A model generated the notes under the pieces. It ran no database searches. It had not been told where the DNA came from and was given only the letters and a program-made list of their open reading frames with translations. A stretch of 64,000 bases of DNA from Opitutaceae bacterium (GTDB lineage Bacteria; Verrucomicrobiota; Verrucomicrobiia; Opitutales; Opitutaceae), in NCBI GenBank assembly GCA_014879845.1, contig JACSRI010000119.1:1-64000 (forward strand). The letters are read 5' to 3'. The translations under genes were made by a program, and so were the position numbers. Of this stretch, positions 25,617 through 34,958 are shown in pieces; the stretch's first letter is position 1; the number at the start of each line of letters is the position of its first letter.

Positions 25617-26423
25617 ATGAATCCATCCTCGCGCCTTTCCGCCCCCGTGTCCCGACGTGATGCCCTCCGCGCCTTCGGCGCGAGTGCCGTGACTCTCGCG
25701 GCAAGCATGCTTGCCCTGCGCGCGGCCGCGGCGGACGACAAGCCGGCGGCCTCCGAGACTCCAAAGGAGAAGGAAAAGCCGGCGGGCCCCGCAGCGCCGC
25801 CGCCGCCGAGCGGACCGTTCACGCTGCCCGAGCTCGGCTTCGCCTACGATGCACTCGAGCCGGCGATCGACACGGCGACGATGCAGATCCACCACAAGCG
25901 CCACCACCAGGCCTACATCATCAACGCCAACATCGCGCTGAAGGATCACCCGAAGCTTCACGCCTGGTCGGCCGAGCAGATGTTGCGCGACATCAAGAAA
26001 GTGCCCGGGACCATCTCGACCGCGGTGCGCAACAACGTCGGTGGTCACGCCAACCACACGCTCTTCTGGGATATCCTCACGCCCGGCGGCCCGAAGGAAC
26101 CGAGTGGCGCCCTCAAGAGCGCGATCGACCGCGATCTCTCCAACTTCGGCAGCATGGTGGTGAAACTCGGCGAGGCCTGCATGACCCGCTTTGGCAGCGG
26201 CTGGGCGTGGCTCTGCGTCTACAACAAGAAGCTCTCCATCTACTCCACGGCGAACCAGGACTCGCCTCTCATGGATGGCGCGACCCCCATCCTCGGGATC
26301 GATGTGTGGGAGCACGCCTACTACCTGAAGTATCAGAACAAGCGTGCGGAGTATGTGAAGGCGGTCACCGGCCTGATCAACTGGGACAAGGTCGCCGAGC
26401 GCTACAAGCAGGCGCTGGGTTGA
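25617..26423 (+). CDS. Exported Fe/Mn superoxide dismutase (Tat signal)
   Basis: Dismutates superoxide. The 268-residue product has an N-terminal Tat signal (SRRDALRAFGASAVTLAAS, twin Arg at 13-14), then a Pro/Lys-rich linker of about 30 residues, then the SOD fold beginning FTLPELGFAYDALEP. Metal ligands are visible at H92 (MQIHHKRHH), H147 (GGHANHTLFW), D229 and H233 (GIDVWEHAYY). Fe or Mn use cannot be decided reliably. Export by Tat would place a folded, metal-loaded enzyme in the periplasm, unlike the usual cytosolic SodA/SodB. The ATG at 25617 is required for the signal. Confidence 0.92.
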   Translation: MNPSSRLSAPVSRRDALRAFGASAVTLAASMLALRAAAADDKPAASETPKEKEKPAGPAAPPPPSGPFTLPELGFAYDALEPAIDTATMQIHHKRHHQAYIINANIALKDHPKLHAWSAEQMLRDIKKVPGTISTAVRNNVGGHANHTLFWDILTPGGPKEPSGALKSAIDRDLSNFGSMVVKLGEACMTRFGSGWAWLCVYNKKLSIYSTANQDSPLMDGATPILGIDVWEHAYYLKYQNKRAEYVKAVTGLINWDKVAERYKQALG

Positions 26424-26588
26424 GGATGTGGAGCGGGCAGGGAGGCGTCGCCGCTCCCGGGATCATACACATCGCGAGAGGCGGCTTCCCGGGCGCCGTG
26501 CCTCGGGGCAGGGCGGAGTCTCCGGCCCCGCCCCGAGCAGGAAGCGGCATGGGAGGCGCGCTCGGAGGGCGCGCCCTGCCTTTCGGAT

Positions 26589-28727
26589 TCAGAACACCCA
26601 CCGCGCCCCGAGCGTGAAGCTCCGGCCGGGCAGGGGCGCCAGCTCCTTGAGAAACGACGTGTGCGGCCGCGCCTCGTCGTCGGTCAGGTTGCTGCCGCGG
26701 ACAAAACACTGCAGCGAACCCCGCTCGAGTGGCACGGTGTAGGCCACGTGTGCGCTGACGAGAGTGTAGCTGTCACTGGATTCCTCATACGGCGCGACGC
26801 GGTCCTGTTCGAAGGCGTGGCGCGCCTCGGCGCCGAAGGTCCAGCGGCCCGCGACGCTGGCAAAGCCAAGTCCGACGCGCCACGGCGGCAGGCGCGGCAA
26901 GGGCGTGTGGTCCGTCTCGTTCGTCCCACGCACGGTGTCGACGAGCGCGTAGATATCGAGGCCGCGTCCCTGGGCGTCGTGCGCGTGCCAGGTCGCCTGC
27001 GCCTCGGCGCCGTGGAACCGCGCCTCGCGCGCGACGAATCGATAGACGGGCAACTCGTCGATCGTTTCGCCGGTCGGGTTCTCGAAGATGAAGGCGTCGA
27101 AGTCGTTCACGAAGACGGCGAGGGACCCCGTGACGGCGCCGACGCGGCGACGTAGTTCCACGTCCACGCCCGTGCTCTTTTCCTTACCAAGGTCGGCGTC
27201 GCCGATCTCGTAGGCCGCCGTGGCGGCGTGCGGGCCGTTCGCGAAGAGTTCCTGCGCCGTGGGCAGACGCTCGTTGCGCGTGAGCGAGAAGGCCAGCGCC
27301 CACGCCTCGGAGAACGACCAGACTCCGCCGGCGGAGAGGCTGAGCGCATCCTTGTCGCGCGAGACGCCCGAGCCGTCGCGCACGTCGATGTCCTGCGACT
27401 CGAGTCGGGCGCCGAACTGCCAGCGCACGTCGGCGGTCGGCAGCTCCTCGAGGATGAAGAGCGCGCCGTTGCGCGTGCGGGTGGGCGGCATGAACGCCTC
27501 CTCGCCCTCGGCCTCGAGCCGGATGTCGGAATACTGCGCGCCCACGGCGCCCTCGAAGACACCGACCGGCTGGTGCAGCAGCTCGAGACGGCCCTCGCCG
27601 CCGCGCGAGTCGAAGCGCGTGCCGACCTCGTCGCCCTCGAGTTCGCGGTGGGTGTAGTCGGCGAGGCCGGCCGTGAATTTGGCGCTGCGGAAGATGCCGA
27701 AGGGCGCGGTGCGTTCCGCGCGGAAATCCCAGCGGCGTTGCGCGAGGTCGATGCGCACGCCGTCGGACTCGTCCACGCCCGCGGGCGCGTAGACGGCCAG
27801 CGCCGCCGGTGAGGCGCCCCCGCCTTCCTCCTCCTCCTCGTGATGATGGTGCTCGTGTCCAGGCACGCCATACAGCGTGTCGAAGTGCGTGTGGGAGATG
27901 CCGGCCGATCCGGTTTCCCAGAACCACGTGCCGCCGACGGAGAGACTTGTGGTCTCGATTCCGCTGCCGGGCAGCGTGCCCGGGACGTGTTCTTCCTCTT
28001 CCGCGCCTTCGTCCTCGTCGTGGTGATGTTCAGCGAGTCCCGGGATGTCGATGTCGTCGCTGTCGCGCCAGAGGCCCGAGGCGTGCCAGGCGAAGGCACC
28101 CGAGCCTCCGGTGACCGAGCCGAGAGCGGTCCTGCCGTTGGCCCCGGTATCGTAGCGGCCTTCGAGCGTGCCCGAGAGCGGGACGGTGGCCCGTGCCGCC
28201 GGGATGCGGTCGTCGACGACGTTGACCACGCCGCCGACCGCGGAGCTGCCGTAGAGGAGCGTCGACGGACCGCGCAGCACCTCGACGCGCTCGCTCAGCG
28301 CCGGCTCGAGGCTCACGGCGTGGTCGGGGCTCGTGGCCGAGACGTCGATCGTGCCGAGTCCGTCCGTGAGCACGCGGATGCGCTCGCCGCCGAGCCCGCG
28401 GATGATCGGCCGGCTCGCGCCCGGTCCGAAATAGGTGGATGAAACACCGGGCAGGCCGTCGAGCATCTCGCCGAGCGAGGGTTGGTCGCGATGGCGCAGG
28501 GCCTCGTCCGTGAGGACGGTGGCGGATTGGCTGAACTCGTCGGTGGATCGGGCCAACGGCGAGCTGACGATGTGGAGCTCATCGAGCGTCACTTCGTCGG
28601 CGTGTTGTGGAGACCGGGCCGCGGCGGCCGGAGTCTGGGCGAGAGCCGCGGGTGCGGCACTGGCGAGGAGCCCGGCACCGCCGAGGACGAGCGGGCGCAG
28701 GCGAGACGTGATCGAAAAAGAGGACAT
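26589..28727 (-). CDS. TonB-dependent receptor, ZnuD-like (zinc uptake)
   Basis: Outer-membrane active transporter of 712 residues with a cleavable signal (about 1-31), a TonB box around DELHIVSS (49-56), a plug and a 22-strand barrel ending in the outer-membrane terminal motif RWVF. The plug reads GPGASRPIIRGLGGERIRVL, then SPDHAVSLEPALSERVEVLRG, close to Neisseria ZnuD. Two metal-binding loops are rich in His and acidic residues: 233-247 (EHHHDEDEGAEEEEH) and 291-300 (HEHHHHEEEE), as expected for capture of zinc or a similar metal. It follows a small His/Cys-containing gene and a palindrome upstream that is shared with dmeF. The ATG at 28727 gives a good signal peptide. Confidence 0.88.
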   Translation of the reverse strand: MSSFSITSRLRPLVLGGAGLLASAAPAALAQTPAAAARSPQHADEVTLDELHIVSSPLARSTDEFSQSATVLTDEALRHRDQPSLGEMLDGLPGVSSTYFGPGASRPIIRGLGGERIRVLTDGLGTIDVSATSPDHAVSLEPALSERVEVLRGPSTLLYGSSAVGGVVNVVDDRIPAARATVPLSGTLEGRYDTGANGRTALGSVTGGSGAFAWHASGLWRDSDDIDIPGLAEHHHDEDEGAEEEEHVPGTLPGSGIETTSLSVGGTWFWETGSAGISHTHFDTLYGVPGHEHHHHEEEEEGGGASPAALAVYAPAGVDESDGVRIDLAQRRWDFRAERTAPFGIFRSAKFTAGLADYTHRELEGDEVGTRFDSRGGEGRLELLHQPVGVFEGAVGAQYSDIRLEAEGEEAFMPPTRTRNGALFILEELPTADVRWQFGARLESQDIDVRDGSGVSRDKDALSLSAGGVWSFSEAWALAFSLTRNERLPTAQELFANGPHAATAAYEIGDADLGKEKSTGVDVELRRRVGAVTGSLAVFVNDFDAFIFENPTGETIDELPVYRFVAREARFHGAEAQATWHAHDAQGRGLDIYALVDTVRGTNETDHTPLPRLPPWRVGLGFASVAGRWTFGAEARHAFEQDRVAPYEESSDSYTLVSAHVAYTVPLERGSLQCFVRGSNLTDDEARPHTSFLKELAPLPGRSFTLGARWVF

Positions 28728-28867
28728 GGCTGTGGCTGGCGTGACGTGTGCAGCCGCCGCGGGCGTACGCGCGCGGGCAGGCTGCGGGTGGACAAGGCGA
28801 GACAGACAACGCACTCGATGCGCCGCATGCGGGATGCGGACGCCGGTGCGGAGGCATCAGGGCGCGG

Positions 28868-29215
28868 TCACGACGCGCGCACCGGCGGAGCCAGGGCCGG
28901 AGTCAGCCAGTAGTCCGGAGCCGACCAGACAAACGTCTTGGGGCTGAACGCGAGAAGAGAGGGAGCGCGCGTGCCGGGCGCGATCTCGGGCGCCGATGCG
29001 GCAGTGTCGCAAAAGCCCGTCGCCGCGAGCGTGATCGCGCAGACGTGCTCGGGATGCGCCGCATCGCCGTGCACATGCTCGTGCGTCTCGGGGCTGCGCG
29101 CCGCCAGGCCGATCGCGAGCACCCCGAGCGCAGTCAGCAGGCCCGCCAGCACGCGCCAAGGCGCGAACGCGCGCGAGCGACGCGCGAGTCGGGCGGTGGT
29201 GCGATGGGACGACAT
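28868..29215 (-). CDS. Small membrane-anchored His/Cys-containing protein upstream of the zinc receptor
   Basis: A 115-residue hypothetical protein. After a basic N-terminus it has one hydrophobic segment (VLAGLLTALGVLAIGLAA), then a His-rich stretch THEHVHGDAAHPEHVC and a second Cys in TGFCDTA, so it probably anchors in the membrane with a metal-binding outer part. It lies in the same direction as the ZnuD-like receptor, 140 bases upstream, and 60 bases after the palindrome at 29275-29311. A start at 29236 is also possible; neither has a clear ribosome binding site. No family was recognised with confidence; a role in metal delivery is inference. Confidence 0.55.
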   Translation of the reverse strand: MSSHRTTARLARRSRAFAPWRVLAGLLTALGVLAIGLAARSPETHEHVHGDAAHPEHVCAITLAATGFCDTAASAPEIAPGTRAPSLLAFSPKTFVWSAPDYWLTPALAPPVRAS

Positions 29216-29274
29216 GGCGGGAGGGAGGAAGCGCATCCTACCGAAGTCGTCAACCGGTGACCGCGCGGCCGCGA

Positions 29275-29311
29275 CCGATCGATTGTCATCTATTGGATGA
29301 CAATCGATCGG
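29275..29311. promoter_or_regulatory. Palindromic operator candidate upstream of the zinc-receptor locus
   Basis: A perfect inverted repeat with 16-base arms (CCGATCGATTGTCATC and its complement) around TATTG. The core ATTGTCATC-TATTG-GATGACAAT recurs, slightly diverged, twice upstream of dmeF. It lies 60 bases before the small His/Cys gene and just after apt. It lacks a T-tract, so an operator is more likely than a terminator. A metal sensor such as Zur is the natural guess, unproven. Confidence 0.65.
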
Positions 29312-29320
29312 CGGGTGTGG

Positions 29321-29872
29321 CTACTCGCTTTCGATGAACTCGCAGAGCGCGTGCACGGGCGCGCCGGTCTCGCGCAGGCGTCGCGAGCCACCCAGCTCGG
29401 GCAAGTCGATCACGGCGGCGATGGCGGCGATCTCGCCGCCGAGGCCGCGAAACAGCTTCACCGCCGCGAGGAGTGTGCCGCCCGTGGCGATCAAGTCGTC
29501 GACGAGCAGCACGCGCTGGCCGGGGGCGCAGGCGTCGGCATGCACCTCGATCGTCGCGGAGCCGTATTCGAGTTCGTAGTCCGCGGAGACGGTGATGTGC
29601 GGGAGTTTGCCCTTCTTGCGCACCATCGAGAACGGCAGGCCGAGGCGGTAGGCAAGAGCACCGCCAAGGATGAAACCGCGCGCATCGACCGCTGCCACGA
29701 GGTCGACGCGGTATCCAGCGGTCAACTCCGCGAGCCCGTCGACGACGAGGCGCAGGCCGTCGCGGTCCTGAAAGAGTGTCGCGACATCGCGGAAGTTGAC
29801 CCCGGGCTTGGGCCAGCCGCGCACGGTGCGGATGCGGCGCTTGATTTCGGCGGAGAGAGTGGGGTCGATCAC
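29321..29872 (-). CDS. apt: Adenine phosphoribosyltransferase
   Basis: Salvages adenine with PRPP to AMP. The 183-residue product has the APT opening IRTVRGWPKPGVNFRDV, the VAAVDARGFILGGALA segment, the FSMVRKKGKLP flexible loop and the PRPP-binding motif VLLVDDLIATGGTLLAA. The only start that gives a normal APT N-terminus is GTG at 29872 (MIDPTLSAEI); no ATG exists there. It ends close to the palindrome that precedes the zinc-receptor genes. mog lies upstream on the same strand. Confidence 0.93.
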   Translation of the reverse strand: MIDPTLSAEIKRRIRTVRGWPKPGVNFRDVATLFQDRDGLRLVVDGLAELTAGYRVDLVAAVDARGFILGGALAYRLGLPFSMVRKKGKLPHITVSADYELEYGSATIEVHADACAPGQRVLLVDDLIATGGTLLAAVKLFRGLGGEIAAIAAVIDLPELGGSRRLRETGAPVHALCEFIESE

Positions 29873-29967
29873 CGGGGGAGTCGAACGTGTCGGGCGCGGA
29901 GGCGCAAGGCTGGGAGGCGGAGGGCGATTCTGGAGTACGGTGCCGAGGCACCGCGCCCCAGAGCCGG

Positions 29968-30501
<534 letters not shown>

Positions 30502-30614
30502 TAAGGTGATCTACGGAAGCAAGTTACAGGTTGTCACGCAAATGCGCTTTCGCGGCCTCTGCACGGTTGCGCGGCGCGGTTGAATGGGCCAACTTGCCGG
30601 CCGTTGCAGCACGT

Positions 30615-31058
30615 ATGGACGAACACGACTTCGGCGATGTGATTCACCTGATCCGGAAGGAAGACCCGCGCTATGAGCGCCGCGCCTACTTTTTCCTTCG
30701 GGACGCGCTGGACCATACCGTCTCGACGATCCGCAAGGCCGAGGCCAAGTCCGGCAAGAAGCGCGAGTCCAACCACGTGACCGGCCAGGAGCTGCTCGAA
30801 GGCATCCGCGACTACGCGCTCGCCCAGTACGGACCGATGGCCCACCTCGTCCTGTCGAGCTGGGGCATCACACGCTGCGGTGATTTTGGCGAGATGGTCT
30901 ACCAGCTGATCGAGCACGGTGTGTTTTCCAAGACCGAGAGCGACCGCAAGGAGGACTTCGCGGAGATCTTCGAGTTTGAGGAGACCTTCGTGAAGCCCTT
31001 CCAGCCGAAGAGACGCCGCCTGCCCGCGCCGCCGCTGGCGAGCAGCGAGGTGCCCTGA
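30615..31058 (+). CDS. Minf_1886 family protein
   Basis: A 147-residue protein matching the Minf_1886 family, known mainly from Verrucomicrobiota and Planctomycetota. Visible family features are FGDVIHLIRKEDPRYERRAY, HVTGQELLEGIRDYALAQYGPMA and GDFGEMVYQLIEHGVFSKTESDRKEDF. Function is unknown; no signal peptide, TM segment or catalytic motif is seen. It serves as a lineage marker for this window. The ATG at 30615 is chosen because it begins the conserved region. Confidence 0.87.
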   Translation: MDEHDFGDVIHLIRKEDPRYERRAYFFLRDALDHTVSTIRKAEAKSGKKRESNHVTGQELLEGIRDYALAQYGPMAHLVLSSWGITRCGDFGEMVYQLIEHGVFSKTESDRKEDFAEIFEFEETFVKPFQPKRRRLPAPPLASSEVP

Positions 31059-31075
31059 GCGCCGCGACTCTCCGC

Positions 31076-31153
31076 ATGTAGGAGCCTGCTCGCACGCGAT
31101 CTCTGGCGTGTGGGGTCCTGCGTTAAGGATCGCCTGCAAGCAGGCTCCTACAT
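31076..31153. repeat. REP-like inverted doublet (GTAGGAGCCTGC type)
   Basis: Left arm 31076-31101 and right arm 31128-31153 match in inverted orientation at 24 of 26 positions, with a 26-base spacer. Each arm reads (A)TGTAGGAGCCTGCTTGCAG or close to it: a GTAG head plus a GCCTGC..GCAGGC hairpin. The design is strikingly like the Pseudomonas REP TGTAGGAGCGAGCTTGCTCG (from memory). It lies just before the M16 peptidase start. Confidence 0.8.
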
Positions 31154-31169
31154 CCAATCCCGCCACTTC

Positions 31170-33749
31170 ATGCCCACCCGTGCCCCGTCCAATGCCCGCG
31201 CCGCGCGTCTCGTCGAGCCGCTCCTGCGCGAGCCGGTTGACCGCTTCGTCCTGTCCAACGGCCTCACCGTCCTGATCCGTCCCGACCACAGCGCGCAAGT
31301 CGCGTCGGTCCAGGTCTGGATCAAGAGTGGCAGCATCCACGAGGCGCCGCGCCTCGGCTCGGGTGTCTCGCACTACCTCGAGCACATGCTCTTCAAGGGC
31401 ACGGAAAAGCGCGCCGGCCGCGACATCTCCGCCGTCGTGCAGGCGCACGGCGGCTACATCAACGCCTACACGTCCTTCGACCGCACGGTCTACTACATCG
31501 ACCTGCCCTCCGAGCACACCGAGGTCGCGCTCGATGTGCTGGGCGACGCGGTCTTCCACTCGCAGCTCCCGGCCGCCGAGGTGACGAAGGAGCGCGACGT
31601 GATCCTGCGCGAGATCGACATGGGGCTGGACGACCCCGACTACCGGGTGTCGCAGGCGCTGATGGAGACGGCGTTCCGCGAGCATCCCTACCGTCATCCG
31701 GTGATCGGCCATCGTGAGGTCTTCGCCGCGCTCACGCGCGACGACCTGGTGGATTACTACCGCACGCGCTACGTGCCCAACAACGCCGTGCTCGTCATCG
31801 CCGGTGCGGTCGACCCCGTGGCGCTGCGGTCCGTGATTGAGAAACACTTCGGGTCCGTTCCGCGCGCCCGTCTCGCTCCCGTGCTCGTGCCGGACGAGCC
31901 CGGCCAGCTCGCCGGCCGCCGCATCGACCTCGCCGACGACGTGCAGGTCTTTCGCGCCGCGCTCGGCTACCAGGTGCCCGGTCTCGCCCATCCGGATACG
32001 CCGGCGCTCGACATCCTCTCGCTCATCCTCGGCCACGGCGACAGCTCGATCCTCTGGCAGACCCTGCGCGAGAAACGCAAGCTCGTGCACCACGTCGACG
32101 CGAGCAACTGGAACCCCGGCTCCAAGGGCCTCTTCTTTCTCACGCTCATCGGCGACCCCGACAAGGGCGCCCCGGCCCTGGCCGCGCTGCACGAGGAGAT
32201 CGAGCGCGCCTGCGCACGCGGCTTCACCGAGGCGCAGCTGCGCAAGGCCGTGCGCCAGGCTCTCGTCGCCGAGATCAACGTCCGCCGCTCCATGTCCGGC
32301 CAGGCCTCGCGCCTCGGCATCGCCGAGGTGGTCGTGGGCGACCTCGACTATCCCGCGACCTACCTCCAGCGCCTCGCCAGTCTCACGCCCGCGACGCTCA
32401 ACCGTGTGGCCCGCCAGTATCTCGTTCCCGCCAACCTCTCGACCAGCACGCTCGTGCCGAAAAACGGCGCCAGCGCCGCATCGATCGCCGCGCGCGCCGC
32501 GGCGGCGAAGAGCGACCCGGACTTCGACGCAGTGACGCTGCCCGGCGGCGCACGCGTGCTGTTCCGCGAGAATGCGCGTCTGCCGCAGGTGCACCTGCGT
32601 GTGGTCTGGCAGGGCGGCCCGGCCTTCGAGCCGGCGGATCGCCGCGGCGCCACGGCGCTGCTCTCCACCCTGCTCACGCTCGACACGAAGAAGCGCTCGT
32701 CCGCCGCGGTCGCGCTGGCGATCGAGGAGGTCGGCGGCTCGTTCAACGACTTTTCCGGCAACAACAGCTTCGGCTTCTCGCTCGAGGTCCTTCCCGACGA
32801 CCTCGACCTCGCGCTCGATCTCTTCGAGCAGGCCATGGTGTATCCGGCCTTCAAGGCCACGACGGTCGCGCGCGAACGCGAGGCCCAGGCGGCCGAGATC
32901 GCGGAGGAGAACGACGACATCGTCACCGCCGCGCGCCGGCAGCTGCGCGAGAAATTCTTCGGCGCGCATCCGCTCGCCGCGGAGAGCGCGGGCACGGTCG
33001 AAAGCGTCGCGCGCCTCGACGTCGCGACGCTGAAGGCGCTGCATCGCCAACTCGTCGTGGCGGGCAACACGGTGATCGCGGTCTCCGGCGATTTCCGCCG
33101 GGCCGCTCTGCTGCCGAAGCTGAAACGCATCCTCGCCAAGTTGCCGAGGGGCGGCACGCCGGAGGTCGACACACGTTTTTCCGGCCCGGCCAGGACCGGC
33201 GAGGTGCTTGCGCCGATGGACCGCCAGCAGGTCGTGGTGATGGAGGCCTACACCGGCACCGGCCTGCTCGATCCGGACTTCTACGTGGGCGAGGTGACCG
33301 ACGAGCTTTTCAGCGGCATGTCGAGCAACCTCTTCGAGCGCGTGCGCGAGGAAAAGAGCCTCGCGTACTTCGTGCGCTCGGCGCGCATCATCGGTCTCCA
33401 GACCGGCATGTTCTTCTTCATGGCCGGCACGAGCACCCAGGGCTATCCGCAGGTCGTGAAGGAGTTTGCGGCTGAGATCAAACGCGTCGCGGCCGGCAGA
33501 TTCCTCGACGGCGAGCTCGAGCGCTGCCGTACACGCCTGAAGGCCGCCCGCCGCATGAGCATGCAGAGCAACGCCTCGTGCGCCGCTCAGGCCGCGCTCA
33601 ATGCGCTCTACGGCCTGCCCGTGAACGACTGGCGCAACTACGACGCGCACATCGACGCCGTCACCGCCGCCGACGTGGCGCACTTTGCCAAGACGCGTTT
33701 CGTCGCGTCGCAGCAGGTGCGCCTGCTCGCGGGCGCGTTGAAAGGGTGA
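31170..33749 (+). CDS. M16-family zinc metallopeptidase (fused two-unit form)
   Basis: An 859-residue pitrilysin-type peptidase made of two M16 units in one chain. The N-terminal unit has the inverted zinc motif HYLEH (H68, E71, H72) with the third ligand in the REIDM segment about 76 residues later. The C-terminal unit (from about 450) keeps the fold but has no HxxEH, as is normal. Motifs FVLSNGLTVLIRPD, GGYINAYTSFDRTVYY and REKRKLVHHVD are typical. No clear signal peptide is seen, so it may be cytosolic or exported by an unusual route. Bacterial members degrade oligopeptides or process precursors. Confidence 0.92.
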   Translation: MPTRAPSNARAARLVEPLLREPVDRFVLSNGLTVLIRPDHSAQVASVQVWIKSGSIHEAPRLGSGVSHYLEHMLFKGTEKRAGRDISAVVQAHGGYINAYTSFDRTVYYIDLPSEHTEVALDVLGDAVFHSQLPAAEVTKERDVILREIDMGLDDPDYRVSQALMETAFREHPYRHPVIGHREVFAALTRDDLVDYYRTRYVPNNAVLVIAGAVDPVALRSVIEKHFGSVPRARLAPVLVPDEPGQLAGRRIDLADDVQVFRAALGYQVPGLAHPDTPALDILSLILGHGDSSILWQTLREKRKLVHHVDASNWNPGSKGLFFLTLIGDPDKGAPALAALHEEIERACARGFTEAQLRKAVRQALVAEINVRRSMSGQASRLGIAEVVVGDLDYPATYLQRLASLTPATLNRVARQYLVPANLSTSTLVPKNGASAASIAARAAAAKSDPDFDAVTLPGGARVLFRENARLPQVHLRVVWQGGPAFEPADRRGATALLSTLLTLDTKKRSSAAVALAIEEVGGSFNDFSGNNSFGFSLEVLPDDLDLALDLFEQAMVYPAFKATTVAREREAQAAEIAEENDDIVTAARRQLREKFFGAHPLAAESAGTVESVARLDVATLKALHRQLVVAGNTVIAVSGDFRRAALLPKLKRILAKLPRGGTPEVDTRFSGPARTGEVLAPMDRQQVVVMEAYTGTGLLDPDFYVGEVTDELFSGMSSNLFERVREEKSLAYFVRSARIIGLQTGMFFFMAGTSTQGYPQVVKEFAAEIKRVAAGRFLDGELERCRTRLKAARRMSMQSNASCAAQAALNALYGLPVNDWRNYDAHIDAVTAADVAHFAKTRFVASQQVRLLAGALKG

Positions 33750-33787
33750 CGCTCATCGAGCACGCGCCCTCGGGTGCTGGCCTCGCC

Positions 33788-34297
33788 CTACCTCCCAACG
33801 CCCTCGATCGTCTCGCAACCTGGCCCGCTCAGCCGCCACGCCTTGCCGAAGCCGAGCACGAGCGACCCGCTCTCGGGTACGAGACGCAGAAGCTGAAAAT
33901 CCTTCAGGTCGCGCAGCATCGTCACCACCGCGCCATGACGCGCCTGCAGGGCGTCGAGCCCGCTCTTCCACGCGGCCGAGTCGCGCACGACCGGCTCGAC
34001 GCGGCACGCGTACGTCACGCGGCGCCGGCCAAAGATCTGGCCCGCGGCGGACTCGTCCTCGATCAGCATGACCGAGACGCGCCGCCGCTGCAGAAGGTTG
34101 GCCGTGTGGCGGGCGAGCCCGCTCACCAGGATGAGCAGCGCGCCGTCGTGTCCGCCCGCGTCGACGAACGGCGCGTAGCTCGCATCCGGCACGCCGTCGG
34201 CATCGGCGGTGGCGAGCATGGCCGTGCGACACAGGCGCCGCAGTTCGCGCAGGAGGTCGAGCGGATCGGTCGGGACGGACGGGGCGGGCGAGGTCAT
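33788..34297 (-). CDS. HugZ-like pyridoxamine 5'-phosphate oxidase family protein
   Basis: A 169-residue FMN-binding split-barrel protein. The sequence has CRTAMLATADADGVPDASYAPFV, ILVSGLARHTANLL and SVMLIEDESAAGQIFGRRRVTY, matching the HugZ/HutZ-type branch associated with haem use and iron release. It lacks the C-terminal dimerisation signature of true PdxH. It neighbours Dps and a metal exporter, so a place in metal or oxidative-stress handling is plausible, but the ligand is not certain. The ATG at 34297 fits; an in-frame start at 34312 adds five residues. Confidence 0.8.
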   Translation of the reverse strand: MTSPAPSVPTDPLDLLRELRRLCRTAMLATADADGVPDASYAPFVDAGGHDGALLILVSGLARHTANLLQRRRVSVMLIEDESAAGQIFGRRRVTYACRVEPVVRDSAAWKSGLDALQARHGAVVTMLRDLKDFQLLRLVPESGSLVLGFGKAWRLSGPGCETIEGVGR

Positions 34298-34338
34298 CGT
34301 CCGCCAGCTCACGCGCGCCCGCGGCCGAGCGCGAGCCG

Positions 34339-34382
34339 GTAGCGCGGACTTCCAGTCGGCAGATCGGAGGAGCCGGTGCTAC
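34339..34382. repeat. Degenerate REP-like doublet at the dps stop codon
   Basis: GTAGCGCGGACTTCCAGTC at 34339-34357 is a diverged copy of the GTAGCGCAGGCTTCCAGCC element at 4882-4905. At the other end, on the minus strand, GTAGCACCGG contains the dps TAG stop (34379-34381). The arms no longer match each other well. Confidence 0.5.
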
Positions 34383-34873
34383 TTCAGGAAGCTGCGCAGC
34401 ATCCAGATCGTCTTCTCGTGCCACTGGATGCGCCCGATCGCGATGTCCTGCGTCTCGGCATCGTTGGCGGCGCCGGAGGCATCGCGCAGCGCGGCGGCGT
34501 CGGCCACGACCTTCTCGTGGGCCACCACGAGCGCGGCAACAAAGTCGCGCGCGGTCGTCGCCTCGGTCAGCTCCTCAAAGCCGGCCCGGCGCGAGAATTG
34601 GCTCAAGCCGCCGATCGTGTAGGCGTTCAGGGCGCGCACGCGCTCGGCGATCTCGTCGACGGCGGTGAACAGGTTTTCGTAGTGCGCCTGAAAGGCCTCG
34701 TGGAGCGAGAAGAAGTCGGGTCCCTCGACATTCCAGTGCGCGAAGTGGGTGTTGACCATGAGCGCGTAGGACGAGGCGAGGAGCTGGTTGAGGTAAGCGA
34801 CGACGTTCGAGGGGGCGGTCGCGGCGGTGCGTGGAGTGGATTTCTTCTTCATGGTTTTCGTGGAAGATTCCAT
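34379..34873 (-). CDS. dps: Dps-family ferritin-like DNA-protection protein
   Basis: A 164-residue member of the Dps family, which forms 12-subunit shells that oxidise and store iron with hydrogen peroxide. The inter-subunit ferroxidase ligands are present: H46 (FAHWNVEG), H58 (SLHEAF), D73 and E77 (AVDEIAE). The first ~18 residues are Lys/Ser/Thr-rich and could bind DNA, as in E. coli Dps. The start is the ATG at 34873 or the one at 34852. dmeF lies upstream on the same strand, 85 bases away. Its TAG stop is part of a REP-like element. Confidence 0.92.
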   Translation of the reverse strand: MESSTKTMKKKSTPRTAATAPSNVVAYLNQLLASSYALMVNTHFAHWNVEGPDFFSLHEAFQAHYENLFTAVDEIAERVRALNAYTIGGLSQFSRRAGFEELTEATTARDFVAALVVAHEKVVADAAALRDASGAANDAETQDIAIGRIQWHEKTIWMLRSFLK

Positions 34874-34958
34874 GGTACCTGAAATCGTGCCGGGCGCAGC
34901 ACCCGTGCGGGGTTTGGTTGCGCAGGCCTTGGCTTTCTCGAAGCGTCCGCGGTCGCCT

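Noticed and set aside
30534-33683. A 1049-residue open frame antisense to the M16 peptidase
   Set aside because: The plus-strand gene has a complete catalytic motif and family-wide similarity; the antisense frame is low-complexity (His, Arg, Glu, Val-rich) and open only because of high GC codon bias.
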